Below, one piece after another: positions 50,301 to 61,106 of a stretch of DNA of 64,000 nt. The translations under genes were made by a program, and so were the position numbers. The DNA is taken from the NCBI RefSeq assembly GCF_010015445.1, contig NC_053114.1:30135079-30199078 (forward strand), read 5' to 3'. The notes beneath the pieces were generated by a model that was not told the DNA's origin, made no database searches, and saw only the letters and a list, made by a program, of their open reading frames with translations. Source of the DNA: Perca fluviatilis. Its lineage: Eukaryota; Chordata; Actinopteri; Perciformes; Percidae. Each line of letters opens with the position of its first letter. The stretch's first letter is position 1.

Positions 50301-53300
50301 TTTTCAACCGAAGAAAGTCTCAGTTTATTGTTAAACCGTTGAAGTATAAGACTGTGAAAATACGTAATTACAAACCTGATTCCAAAAAAGTTGGGACACT
50401 GTACAATTGTGAATAAAAACTTCAATATTTTATTCAGAATACAACATAGATGACTTATCAAATGTTTAAACTGAGAAAATGTATCAATTTAAGGGAAAAA
50501 TAAGTTGATTTTAAATTTCATGGCATCAACACATCTCAAAAAAGTTGGGACAAGGCCATGTTTACCACTGTGTGGCATTTTTATAACAGACTGCAAACGT
50601 CTGGGGACTGAGGAGACAAGTTGCTCAAGTTTATGAATAGGAATGTTTTCACATTTTTGTCTAATACAGGCTTCTAGTTGCTCAACTGTCTTAGGTCTTC
50701 TTTGTCGCACCTTCCAAATGTTTTCTATGGGTGAAAGATCTGGACTGCAGGCTGGCCATTTCAGTACCCGGATCCTTCTTCTATGCAGCCATGACATTGT
50801 GATTGATGCAGTATGTGGTCTGGCATTGTCATGTTGGAAAATGCAAGGTCTTCCCTGAAAGAGATGACGTCTGGATGGGAGCATATGTTGTTCTAGAACT
50901 TGGATATAACTGTCAGCATTGATGGTGCCTTTCCAGATGTGTAGGCTGCCCATGCCACACGCACTCATGCAACCCCATACCATCAGAGATGCAGGCTTCT
51001 GAACTGAGCGCTGATAACAACTTGGGTTGTCCTTGTCCTCTTTAGTCCGGATGACATGGCGTCCCAGTTTTCCAAATGAACTTCAAATTTTGATTCGTCT
51101 GACCACAGAACACTTTTACACTTTGCCAGTCCATTTTAAATGATCCTCGGCCCAGAGAAAACGCCTGCGCTTCTGGATCCTGTTTAGATACGGCTTCTTT
51201 TTTGACCTATAGAGTTTTAGCCAGCAACGGCGAGTAGCACGGTGGATTGTGTTCACTGACAATGTTTTCTGGAAGTATTCCTGAGCCCATGTTGTGATTT
51301 CCATTACAGTATCATTCCTGTATGTGATGCAGTGCCGTCTGAGGGCCCGAAGATCACGGGCATCAAGTATGGTTTTCCGGCCTTGACCCTTACGCACAGA
51401 GATTGTTCCAGATTCTCTGAATCTTTGGATGATATTATGCACTGTAGATGATGATAACTTCAAACTATTTGCAATTTTTCTCTGAGAAACTCCTTTCTGA
51501 TATTGCTCCACTATTTTTCGCTGCAGAATTGGGGGAATTGGTGATCCTCTGCCCATCTTGACTTCTGAGAGACACTGCCCCTCTGAGAGGCTCTTTTTAT
51601 ACCCAATCATGATGCCAATTGACATAATGAGTTTCAAATTGGTCCTCCAGCTGTTCCTTATCTGTACATTTAACTTTTCCGGCCTCTTATTGCTACCTGT
51701 CCCAACTTTTTTGGAATGTGTAGCTCTCATGACATCCAAAATGAGCCAATATTTGGCATGACATTACAAAATGTCTCACTTTCAACATTCGATATGTTAT
51801 CTATATTCTATTGTGAATTAAATATAAGTTTATGAGATTTGTAAATTATTCCATTCCTTTTTTACTCACAATTTGTGCAGTGTCCCAAATTTTTTGGAAT
51901 CGGGTTTGTAGAAAGACTACAAACTTCATGGATGACGTCTCGCTGAATCTACGATGTCTGTGTGTATCGTACCGGGGATGTAACATTACTCTAATGAGCA
52001 GAGGATCTTGCTTGTTCTTTTGCTTATCTGCTGAGAACACTTGACCGGATAAAACCCAGCAGTTAAGATAACGTTACATGTGTTGTGGAACAGAGCTAAG
52101 CTAGCAAGCAAGCCGAGCATCAAGCTAGGTGAGGTAGGTTGTGTGAGACGGGAGATGTAGTCCACTGAGCGGTTTCACACAAAACTAAGAAAAGTCATAA
52201 TTGAAAAATTATCTTTTAAATTGATGATCATATTTGTAATCCATGGCTCAATTCAAACGGGATCAAAAAATAATTTGCTTCTCCCCGTTCACTACCGTTC
52301 ATATTTTTTCTGAGTTTAGATCCCATGAGGTCCACCGGAAGGGGCGGGACTTCGGCTCTCTATAGTGCAGAACGCAACATGATTCACCTGAACAGGAACA
52401 GCCTGGATGTAGGCCTACTGACAGCCTTGAACCTTCAAAATAGTTGAACATCAACAGCCTGATAATGTATATGCAATGAACATGGCCTGTGCGGTTTATT
52501 CCTCTTAGCTCAAAAACTAGCAAATATTAATGTGCCAAGAACTAAAGAGATGACAATTGATTTTAGAAAGTATCCTTCTCTCCTGTGGCGTTTAATGATC
52601 AGGCTGTTGAGGTTGTGCAGCAGCATAAATATCTTACTGTTATTGATGAAAAGCTGTCAAAGTCAGAAAAGACTCAAAAGACACAGGTAAAAAAGGAAAA
52701 GGTCACATTTAGAATTTTACTTTGCTTAATATCAGCGCTTTTCTTTGTCGTGTACACTTTACACATTATTTTGCCATAACATCTTATTTTGCACCAAAAA
52801 TTAAAGTGGCAAGACATAACTGAAACTTATTTTCCTAAAGACTTGATCGGATGTTACAAAAGATGTTTGTAATTAATTTGTTTTCTTTTTTTTATTTGAC
52901 TGGGCAGATTAAACTGGGTAAGGGCCGGACAATTTCAGTTGTCACCATCCCTAGTGCCAAACGCTGGCAGGAAGTAGTACTTGGCAGGATGAAATGGACC
53001 ACCATCACTATTGACAAACAGGTAAGTATCAAAATACAAAATACTGTTGGCCATACACACCACGAAAGCTAGTGGCTTTTTCATTTGGTTACAATTGCTG
53101 ATGCTTAAAAATTAGCATAGTTTTAACTTGTTAGTCAACATATCTCTTACAAAGAAAAACAACAACAAATGGATTCATGAACAGCTGTCATTTCTCTCAC
53201 TGAGGTGCATAAAAACTCAAATTTAGTACTTTGAAATATTATTTAATGATCATCCAATTGAGTCTCTCCGTGGTGCATTCAGTCTCACATCTCAACTGTA

Positions 53301-54957
53301 ATGTTTTCAGATCCGTAATGAAGCAGACTATCTTTATATGATGGACATCGACAGTGTCTTCCACAGCCGTTTTGGAGCAGAGTCTCTCAGTCAGCTGTCG
53401 GCTGTGCTTCACCGTGGCTACTACAAGGTTTTACTCTTGTTCCTACAGTATTTTAATTTTGAGTTAAAAAGTATTTTCTTATGTTGTATTAATAATGTCA
53501 TGTCATGTATTTCTTGATCATTTTCTGATCAGCCACAGCATTAACCGTTGTCACAAGTATCAGCCATAGCCTCTCACCCTTATAACATGTTTTTTTTTTT
53601 TTCATTTTATTTACTCAGAATACACAGAGGGATCAGTTCCCGTATGAGCGTCGGGCTGAATCCAAGGCCTTCATTCCTTATGATGAAGGAGACTATTATT
53701 ACACTGCTGCTGTCTGGGGTGGATACCTGGAGGACATGTACAAGCTTGTCAAGTAACCATAGCTATATATATATATAGTAGCTCAGTCCGAAGGGACTTG
53801 GGTTGGGAACCAGAGGGTTGCTGGTTCAAGTCCCAGTATGGACCAAAGTACAACTGGTAGCTGGAGAGATGCCGCTTCACCTCTTGGGCACTGCCAGGTG
53901 CTCTTGAGCAAGACACTGTACCCTGCTCAGGGTGCTGGTTCAGCACTTGCAGCCCACTCACTCCGACATCTCTCCATTTTGTGCATGAATAGGTCCTGAG
54001 CATGTCTGTGTGTATTTCATGCCTGTGTGTAGAGATTTCTGACAGAGTGTAAATTGTAATTTCCCCACTGGGGATCAATAAACAGTATACATTAAATTAA
54101 AAATTAAAAATTAAAAATTAAAAATTGAATATAATTTATAATGTTAACATAAAGTATAACATTACTAATTATCAGTAAACATTGTAAATCACTATTTTAT
54201 TGTTTGTTAACAGTACATATTAGCCTAACTAAAGTTTTATCAATTTATCATTTTTTAATGATGGTTATTATAAAGTGTTACCATTCTGGCATTTGTGTCT
54301 TTTGCACCTATGTAAGCTTCTTATTGGTTTTTGACATTACTGTAGTGCCACAACTAAGTTACCAGTTTTTTTCTTTCTTTCATTACTCGTTTCCTCAAAC
54401 ACATTTAAAAATAAAATTAAACAAGCAACAGAGTCTCAGAGTTCTACCTCTTTTATTTTTTCTCAGATACTGTTACACACAGTCGGAGGAGGACGCCAAG
54501 AATGAGATTGAAGCTGTGTGGCAGGAAGAGAGTCACCTCAACAAGTATTGTGTCACATTTCATTGCCTAGTCTGCAGTGGTTTTTGCTGCTGTCCTTTTT
54601 TCAAGTTTCCAAACAGCTGCTCCTCATTTCCTGCCAGTCTTTTCTATCTGTCAGTCTTTGTCACATTTCCTAATCCTGTTTTCTTAAAATACCTTCATCA
54701 ATAAGACTGTATTAAGTTTTTTCTTGTCTTCTGTACTGTGGACACATAACATCTCATCTACAGTATTTCTAAGATTTACAGCTTATCAGCCTGTCTCTCT
54801 GCCATGCAGGTACCTGCTGTACAACAAACCAACCAAGGTGCTGTCTCCAGAGTACCTGTGGTCAGATTATGATAGCATACCACAAGACATTAAAGTTGTC
54901 AGGATCTCCCAGTTGGTCAAGAACTATGCAGAAGTGCGGCCCAATGGTGGACAGTGA
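47321..54957 (+). CDS. GT6-family glycosyltransferase (ABO / GBGT1 / alpha-1,3-Gal-transferase family), complete
   Basis: Type II Golgi enzyme that adds a Gal or GalNAc in alpha-1,3 linkage to a terminal galactose-type acceptor. Exons: 47321-47385, 48583-48624, 48742-48792, 49083-49115, 49477-49611, 49729-49837, 52908-53021, 53311-53427, 53619-53752, 54467-54544, 54810-54957. Phases agree: 341 codons, close to ABO (354) and GBGT1 (347). A short cytosolic tail and signal-anchor helix (about residues 9-27) come first. The catalytic domain shows the metal-binding DID (195-197), [14 protein letters not shown] (244-257, donor pocket) and [10 protein letters not shown], whose Glu288 corresponds to ABO Glu303. 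The 135-nt exon matches the length of ABO exon 6, but the part encoded by one large exon in mammalian ABO is here split over several exons. The TAA triplet differs from ABO (LGG or MGA) and resembles alpha-Gal transferases (HAA), so donor choice is uncertain and I give no symbol. The intron at 49838-52907 is full of mobile elements. Confidence 0.9.
50371..51908 (-). mobile_element. Tc1/mariner-family transposon, 1.54 kb
   Basis: Inverted ends of about 30 bp (CAAACCTGATTCCAAAAAAG at the left; its inverse with one or two changes at the right) are flanked by TA duplications at 50369-50370 and 51909-51910. It encodes a broken transposase on the minus strand. Confidence 0.95.
50489..51556 (-). pseudogene. 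Tc1-type transposase, frame-broken
   Basis: The upstream part (start at 51556, MGRGSPIPP) has the paired helix-turn-helix region ([19 protein letters not shown]) and ends at a stop near 51116. The downstream part (to 50489) carries the second catalytic Asp in [11 protein letters not shown] and the Glu in [11 protein letters not shown]. The first catalytic Asp region (WSDES) lies between, in another frame. At least one frameshift separates the parts, so the copy cannot make a full transposase. Confidence 0.9.
52500..52690 (+). mobile_element. LINE reverse-transcriptase fragment
   Basis: [13 protein letters not shown] (52532-52570), then in a shifted frame [13 protein letters not shown] and VIDEKL, is the order seen in LINE ORF2 just after the reverse-transcriptase core. 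No tail and no 5' part. It was first considered as a GT6 exon and rejected. Confidence 0.75.
53779..54125 (+). mobile_element. tRNA-derived SINE with LINE-like tail
   Basis: A box TAGCTCAGTCCG (53779-53790) and B box GGTTCAAGTCC (53823-53833), spaced as in a tRNA. The body ends CCCCACTGGGGATCAATAAA, followed by (TTAAAAA)n-type tails. It starts 26 bp after a GT6 exon. Confidence 0.85.
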
Positions 54958-55104
54958 TTCAAGTCGCTGATATTCAGGGAATAAGCAACCGGGGCCTTTA
55001 TTAACCGGAACTGCAGAAGGTACCAGGCTGTATTTGAAGCAGGCTTTTGTTAGAGGCAGGTCTTTATTTCTAATTCCATCTGTTTGATAAGTATAATTGT
55101 TTTA

Positions 55105-55110
55105 AATAAA
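55105..55110 (+). promoter_or_regulatory. Poly(A) signal of the GT6 gene
   Basis: An AATAAA hexamer lies about 150 bases after the GT6 stop codon in an otherwise unremarkable 3' UTR. Confidence 0.5.
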
Positions 55111-55256
55111 CTGTTTTAAATGAAAAGCCATAGAGTTCCAGTGGACAGAGATCATTCATTTTTTAAGAAAAATTTGCAAAAATATCACCATATATATATA
55201 TACATACATACATGACTATAACCATATACAACAACAGCCAGAAGGGCGACAAATCT

Positions 55257-55363
<107 letters not shown>

Positions 55364-56071
55364 AGTGGTGGAAGTGTAGTGGGAAAAATCACATTTAAGC
55401 ATAGGAAACTTCCACTACAGAAGAAGTATTCAGATCCTTTTTAAGTAAAAGTAGTCCTACTAATACGACACTGTAAACATACAAAGTAAAAGCCCTGAAA
55501 AAATGTTACATAAGTAAAAGTGTGTAAGTATCATTAGGAAAATGTACTTAAAGATTTAAAAGTACTCACTGCAGAAGAATCCTCATATTTTAGAAACTGG
55601 AAATAATCCTAACAGTTCTGTGTTCTATCGTCTAATCATTTCAGCTGTAGCCTATGTCTAATTTTAGCCTAGGCCGTTATATTATTGGGTTTAATTTATG
55701 ATAAAAAAACAAAAAAATCGTATTTTATAAACTACATGTTTTTTGTGTGCAACAATCAATCTATCTTCCGGTGTCTATCTAATAATAATAAATAATAATA
55801 ATGCATTTTATTATATAGCGCATTTAAACTTTACAAAGTAAAACAAATTGACAAAACGTTCTCTTAATACCATAGACAGTATATAAGAAGGTTAATACAT
55901 CCATGGACAAAACAGATCGAGTAATTGCGACAGTGTCGTAAAGCGCCAATGTTATGGTCGTAAATTGGAGCAGTCGTCCTCTGAGCTGAGCTTCGGTTTC
56001 CAGTCGCCCTTCAGCCTTCAACACAAGAGTGCACTTCTCGGCCAAAACAGACATCAGTCCAGCGTTACACC

Positions 56072-59000
56072 ATGGCAGGGACAATTGCACGGAAAGCTAT
56101 TGACCACCTGAAGAGCAAAGACTTCAGGGATTATTTGATGAGGTATGCAACGTTAACATGGAAGCTGTTCGAATTTCTATTAGCGCTCATGCTAAAGCGA
56201 CGTTAGCTTTTTGGGTTCTAGTGATAAGATTCAGCTCGGAAACGTTGGTTAGTGTTTAACAGCCGGCTGAATTTACTGTCCTGTTCTGTCTAGACAACGT
56301 TTTAATAAAAGTCCGTTACTATTTTTAACCATTTATGTTACTATTTTGTTACATTGGCATCGTTTATCTCGGTTCTCTTCTAGTTTTCAAGGACGATTGA
56401 ACTTTCTGTTAATGTTAACTCTGTTTCTTTAGTTAAACATTTCTATCGAAGCTAACGTTTCATGGGAGGGATATGTTGTCAGTTGTTCTAGAAACACCCC
56501 AAAACAATCAGAAAACCTTAAAATGGGTCGCAACTTGTGAGAGGCTCTGAAATAGGGTCGCAACTACTTCAACAACAGTATTGCGACTTAAACTGTGTTG
56601 TTCTTCGAAGTTGGGGCCAGTGTCAAATCTATCCTTATAGATAAAGGCATGCAGAGTAAACTACTTTTTTATTACGTTTTAACCTATTTTTATACAGTCT
56701 ATGGTTTTGACATGTTGTCAAGACGTTGGTTAATGTGTACATAATGCCATGGTGGTGTGTGCACTAGCCACAGTTTAGATTAGGGCTGCACAATTAATCT
56801 CAATTTTATCGAAATCGCAATATGAACTAGTGCAATATCCAAATCGCAGGGAGGTGCAGTATTTGTTAAAGGCAAAATATGTGTCAAATCATTCTAAAAT
56901 AAAGTATTGTGGTGCTGCAGAGACATCCCGGCCTACAAATTGTATCTATAGACTAAAGGAAAAAAAATCTTTGTTTGGTACAGATCCTTGCCAAAAATCA
57001 CACTTCAATCATTTTTTTTTTTCAATGACAATAATGATACAAAAATGATGATTCCCTCCAATATCGTGAATCATATCGCAATCGCAATATCAGTCAAAAT
57101 AATCGCAATTAGATATTTTCCTAATATCGTTCATCCCTAGTTTAGAAGCATGCTTGATATTTAGAGTAAAGACTCAATGATGCAAGAGGCCATCTTTGTT
57201 TACATTTGTCACAGGTAAATATGTTATCTCTTGGTTATTTTTTTTTTATCCAGTAGAAAGTCAAGCAACTGCACTGTAGATGTGGGTTAGACACACATTA
57301 TGTATGACCTTTGGCACCAGCTCTTGTGTTTCTTCAGCTTTCTGACAAAACAAGGTCCTTTTTTTTTGGTGGTTGTGTGTTTCATTTAGTCGATAATACA
57401 GTAATCAATAAGTTTTCTTTTTTTTAAGATACATTAGTAATCATTAAGTTAACCTTTAACTTGTTATGAATGATGTGGCAGACATATGACTTTAAGCATA
57501 GATCAATATTTTCATCCAGGTATTAAAATGTTTCCCGTCTAAAACTGACTCATGACCTATTTTAGGTGGCAGCAGCTCTTGTATCACAAAGCGCATATCA
57601 GCATGACTTATCTGTATTTATGTTGTTATCTTTTCTATGTGGCCCTAAAAAAAACAACCTGTTCAACAGCACGGTAAGTACTTATCCTTTCTGTCTGTCA
57701 TTCTATCTGTGTCACTCCTCATCTGTGACTGCCCGCTTGTTTATGTTTACCTTTCTGTTTCATACCTAATATGGGTGTATCATGTTCAAATCTTTCATGT
57801 CATGCTTTTCTCTTCTCAGTACTTTTAATAATGGGATTCACAATACATATTTTACTATTATGTATTCACATGGTAGCTATGGTATTGTTCTGTTCTTCTG
57901 TACAACCACATGTCCAAACCATTTATCTATGGTCTTGGCTATGTTTTTTCACTTTTATCTTTACAGCATTTCTGGGGTCCTGTAGCAAACTGGGGTCTTC
58001 CTATAGCTGCCATCACAGACATGAAGAAGAGCCCTGAGATCATCAGTGGCAGGATGACCTTCGGTAAGACACAGAGACATGTACTGATAAACCCAGATGT
58101 GCACATGCAGGCCACGCGCAATACCCCCGTCCTTTTTGGTTCAAGTTTGTTATAGGGTTAGGTTTGTAATTTGTACTTTATCTCAAGGTTACTCAGACAT
58201 AATATATTCATTAAAGTAAACAATTATTTTGGGTGACTTTTGATATTTTCTGTTACTGCCCTTTTCTACGTTACATTCGGAATGATGTGTCAAATGAACA
58301 GAAAACCTGGCAGAAGAATTGCTTTTTGTGTGCAATTAGGCTAGGTGACATGTTTATGTAACATGTTTGAGTAGTAGTAAGTAGTTTAAAAGAAGACAGT
58401 GCTGTAATAAACTAATGCATGTGTGTTTTCTCACTCCTCTCAGCTCTGACCTGCTATTCACTGCTCTTCATGAGGTTTGCCTACAAGGTGCAGCCACGCA
58501 ACTGGCTACTGTTTGCTTGCCATTTGACCAATGAGGCAGCACAGCTGATGCAGGGAGCTCGTCTCATCAAATACAAGTAGGCAATATTCTATGCCGTGGT
58601 ATGCTGTTGTCATTGTAAAGGTGGCTTAGCAGGCTACTATTTATATAATTTGCATAGTCGTGAAGATTGTCTTTCTTTCCAGTTACTTTGAACCTGGTCT
58701 TTAATTTTTCCACAATGACTTTTGACCCAGTTCACCATTTGATCAATGACTTAACTAAAGAGTTATGATAAAGAGCAATGTTATTAAAGTGCCTTTAGCG
58801 CTTATATGATAGTGAGATTTAGGATAATAAGACTTACAGTACAGGCCAAAAGTTTGGACACACCTTCTCATTCAATGTGTTTCTTTATTTTCATGACTAT
58901 TTACATTGTAGATTCTCACTGAAGGCATCAAAACTATGAATGAACACATATGGAATTATGTACTTAACAAAAAAGTGTGAAATAACTGAAAACATGTCTT

Positions 59001-59479
59001 ATATTTTAGATTCTTCAAAGTAGCCACCCTTTGCTTTTTTGATAACTCTGCAAACCCTTGGTGTTCTCTCAATGAGCTTCATGAGGTAGTCACCGGAAAT
59101 GGTTTTCACTTCACAGGTGTGCTTTGTCAGGGTTAATTAGTGGAATTTTTTCTCTTATTAATAAAAAAGCAAAGGGTGGCTACTTTGAAGAATCTAAAAC
59201 ATAAGACATGTTTTCAGTTATTTCACACTTTTTTGTTAAGTACATAATTTTTTGATGCCTTCAGTGAGAATCTACAATGTAATTAGTCATGAAAATAAAA
59301 AGGAAACGCATTGAATGAGAAGGTGTGTCCAAACTTTTGGCCTGTACTGTATGTTCAAAATAATTTTTTTTTAATCATCAAAATGATCTTTAAACTTAAG
59401 GTCATAGGATAAAACAGAATTATATTCACTCTGACTGTTTCTATATTATTACAGCATTGAGAAGAAGAAGGGATCCTAG
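56072..59479 (+). CDS. mpc1: Mitochondrial pyruvate carrier 1, complete, five coding exons
   Basis: Subunit of the MPC1/MPC2 heterodimer in the inner mitochondrial membrane that imports pyruvate. Exons: 56072-56142, 57670-57673, 57967-58063, 58444-58576, 59455-59479. The total is 330 nt, which is 109 codons plus stop, exactly the length of human MPC1. Recognisable family stretches include [53 protein letters not shown] and the C-terminal Lys-rich end. Three membrane-helix segments are visible. Exons 1 and 3 end and begin in phases that leave exactly four nucleotides missing for the conserved Ser-Thr before HFWGP, which is why a 4-nt exon is proposed. The intron before it is AT-rich and carries a hAT-like insertion. 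Confidence 0.95.
56781..57139. mobile_element. Non-autonomous hAT-like element with near-perfect 8-bp duplication
   Basis: Begins TAGGGCTGCACAATTAATC and ends TCGTTCATCCCTA. The flanks GTTTAGAT and GTTTAGAA agree in seven of eight bases, the target length expected for hAT. It lies in the mpc1 intron before the micro-exon. Confidence 0.75.
57670..57673 (+). other. mpc1: Predicted 4-nt micro-exon of mpc1
   Basis: The bases CACG lie between an acceptor (TTCAACAG) and a near-perfect donor (GTAAGT). Exon 1 ends with AG and exon 3 begins with CAT in phase 0. Joining AG+CACG+CAT gives Ser-Thr-His, the invariant family sequence at this place. Without these four bases the reading frame shifts. Confidence 0.75.
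58847..59349. mobile_element. Palindromic Tc1/mariner-type MITE
   Basis: Inverted arms of about 200 bp starting CAGTACAGGCCAAAAGTTTG, bordered by TA on both sides (58845-58846 and 59350-59351). No transposase. It lies in the last mpc1 intron. Confidence 0.9.
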
Positions 59480-59846
59480 TGAGCAGAGTGAAGCAGATGC
59501 AGAACATTCATTGCGGAGTGGCACCATGCTGCTTAATCAGCCATCTAAACCTGGACATCAAAACTAATGTATCTAAACATCTAATTATTGATACTGTGGT
59601 ACTTGCACCATTTTTTAAACCTGATGTTACTATGATTGATCTTCCTCATGAAGTTTTAGTCACTTTTTACTGCACAAACTCCTCCAAGAATTTAGGTCAA
59701 CTGCTGTAATTTATTTTTTTTGATTTTGCAATATTCAACACATTGACACACAAAACTATAACATGGGTGAATGTACTCTCAGCTAATCAGCCTGACAGTC
59801 TTGTCATTAGCATTACTGTTTTTATTACTATCTTACCTGCTTAGTC

Positions 59847-59890
59847 AGAATCAGAAATACTTTAATAATCCAAGGGGGAAATTATTTAAA
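59847..59890 (-). mobile_element. Short LINE-tail remnant
   Basis: CAGAAATACTTTAATAATCC followed by AAGGGGGAAATT is the reversed form of a common fish LINE end. It lies in the mpc1 3' UTR. Confidence 0.5.
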
Positions 59891-60208
59891 TTAGTAATTT
59901 AAATATTAATGAATTTCACAGAGAACTTAGCCTGAGGTCAGTTTGTGCTAAACATATAGACTTTGTTGATTAACCTTTACTTAAACACAGAAGACACACT
60001 GAGTGCTAAGCTAAGAGTGTGTATGGGCATACAATTTGGTATAGTTTTATTGCAGTATGACAAATAAGACAAGTTGCTTCTGTCAGTGCTGCCCAAACAT
60101 ATACTGTATATTATGTGTTGTCATATGTCATTCACATTAATTTATTGTCATTGTATAATTCACATTATTCTTTCTCCAATTAGTGAATTGATTCTCAGAG
60201 TTTGTTCA

Positions 60209-60214
60209 AATAAA
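60209..60214 (+). promoter_or_regulatory. mpc1: Poly(A) signal of mpc1
   Basis: An AATAAA hexamer lies about 730 bases past the mpc1 stop; the stretch 59480-60230 is the likely 3' UTR. A second AATAAA lies near 60487. Confidence 0.45.
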
Positions 60215-60756
60215 CTGGCTATAACCAACTTGAACACAATTCAGCGAGTGAGTGATTTCCTTTTTAATGAAGATCAGCTTTGCAATTGCAGTTTTCATTT
60301 GATCCTTGTTGGTCTCAAAGTCCTGTTCCATGGTCACTGTTAGGGATCAGGTCACCTTTACAATGTCAGATATTTCACCATGGCAATAGGCCACTGCTCC
60401 ATATTTACACTCAACACTTTGTTCTCCAACCCAATGCCCTTGTTAAATTACCATCACATCTTTTTAACTAAGTTAAGTACAAATCAAATAAACAGGAAAT
60501 TAATGGTTATTTCATATATGTTTTATGTACACACACCCCAGCTTTTATGAAGACATTTTTTTAATTTAAGCAATTCTAAAGAATCTAAGAATATAGATAA
60601 TAATTCTTTCAGGAAGGTTGTAAAACATGGAATAGCTTTCAGGAATTTGCATTTGTGTATAAACTATTTAGCGAGTATTATCAAATTAGTGAACAAAAAT
60701 TCTAATTTTGTTGTCCTTCGAAATCAAACTATTACTATAAATCAGGGCTGGCATAT

Positions 60757-61098
60757 AGGACTGTGCAATTAATCAAAATTTAATTGTGATTATTATTTCG
60801 GCTCCCAATGATCACAAAAACAGAATAATCGAGAAAAAAAATAATTTAGCTCATTTTTGCAAGTAAACTCTTATTTTCTCTCGTGTTCTGAATGAAAAAA
60901 TAAAGTTTCAATAGGAAAAGTATTAAGGCAAAGTTCACAGTTGTATGTTGTTTTTTTTTCAACTTTTTCCACAGTTTTTAAGTTCAATAATTGCAACATC
61001 TTTCCAGAAGTCAACGAGTAATCGTTTTAAATGATCGTGATTTCAATATTGACTGAAATGATCGTGATTATATTTTTTCCCATAATCGAGCAGCCCTA
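60757..61098. mobile_element. Non-autonomous hAT-like element with perfect 8-bp target duplication
   Basis: The ends AGGACTGTGCAATTAATC and ATAATCGAGCAGCCCTA are approximate inverted copies, and both sides carry TGGCATAT (60749-60756 and 61099-61106). The interior is AT-rich with no ORF. It lies between mpc1 and kifbp. Confidence 0.85.
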
Positions 61099-61106
61099 TG
61101 GCATAT

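Larger units (their letters stand above)
50142..52363. mobile_element. Inverted-repeat DNA element interrupted by a Tc1 insertion
   Basis: The outer arms are inverted copies over about 170 bp: ATAGAGAGCCGAAGTC at the left, GACTTCGGCTCTCTAT at the right, and the inner phrase CCGTTTGAATTGAGCCATGG in both. A Tc1 element (50371-51908) splits it. Superfamily not determined. It lies in a GT6 gene intron. Confidence 0.8.

Noticed and set aside
50643..50858. Plus-strand 71-codon ORF
   Set aside because: It is the antisense of the Tc1 transposase region.
52585..52779. Candidate extra exon of the GT6 gene
   Set aside because: The sequence is LINE ORF2-like, and the GT6 frame already joins 49837 to 52908 in phase 0 with conserved protein sequence.
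53779..53850. tRNA gene
   Set aside because: Same reasoning: A and B boxes belong to a SINE head with an unrelated body and repeat tail.
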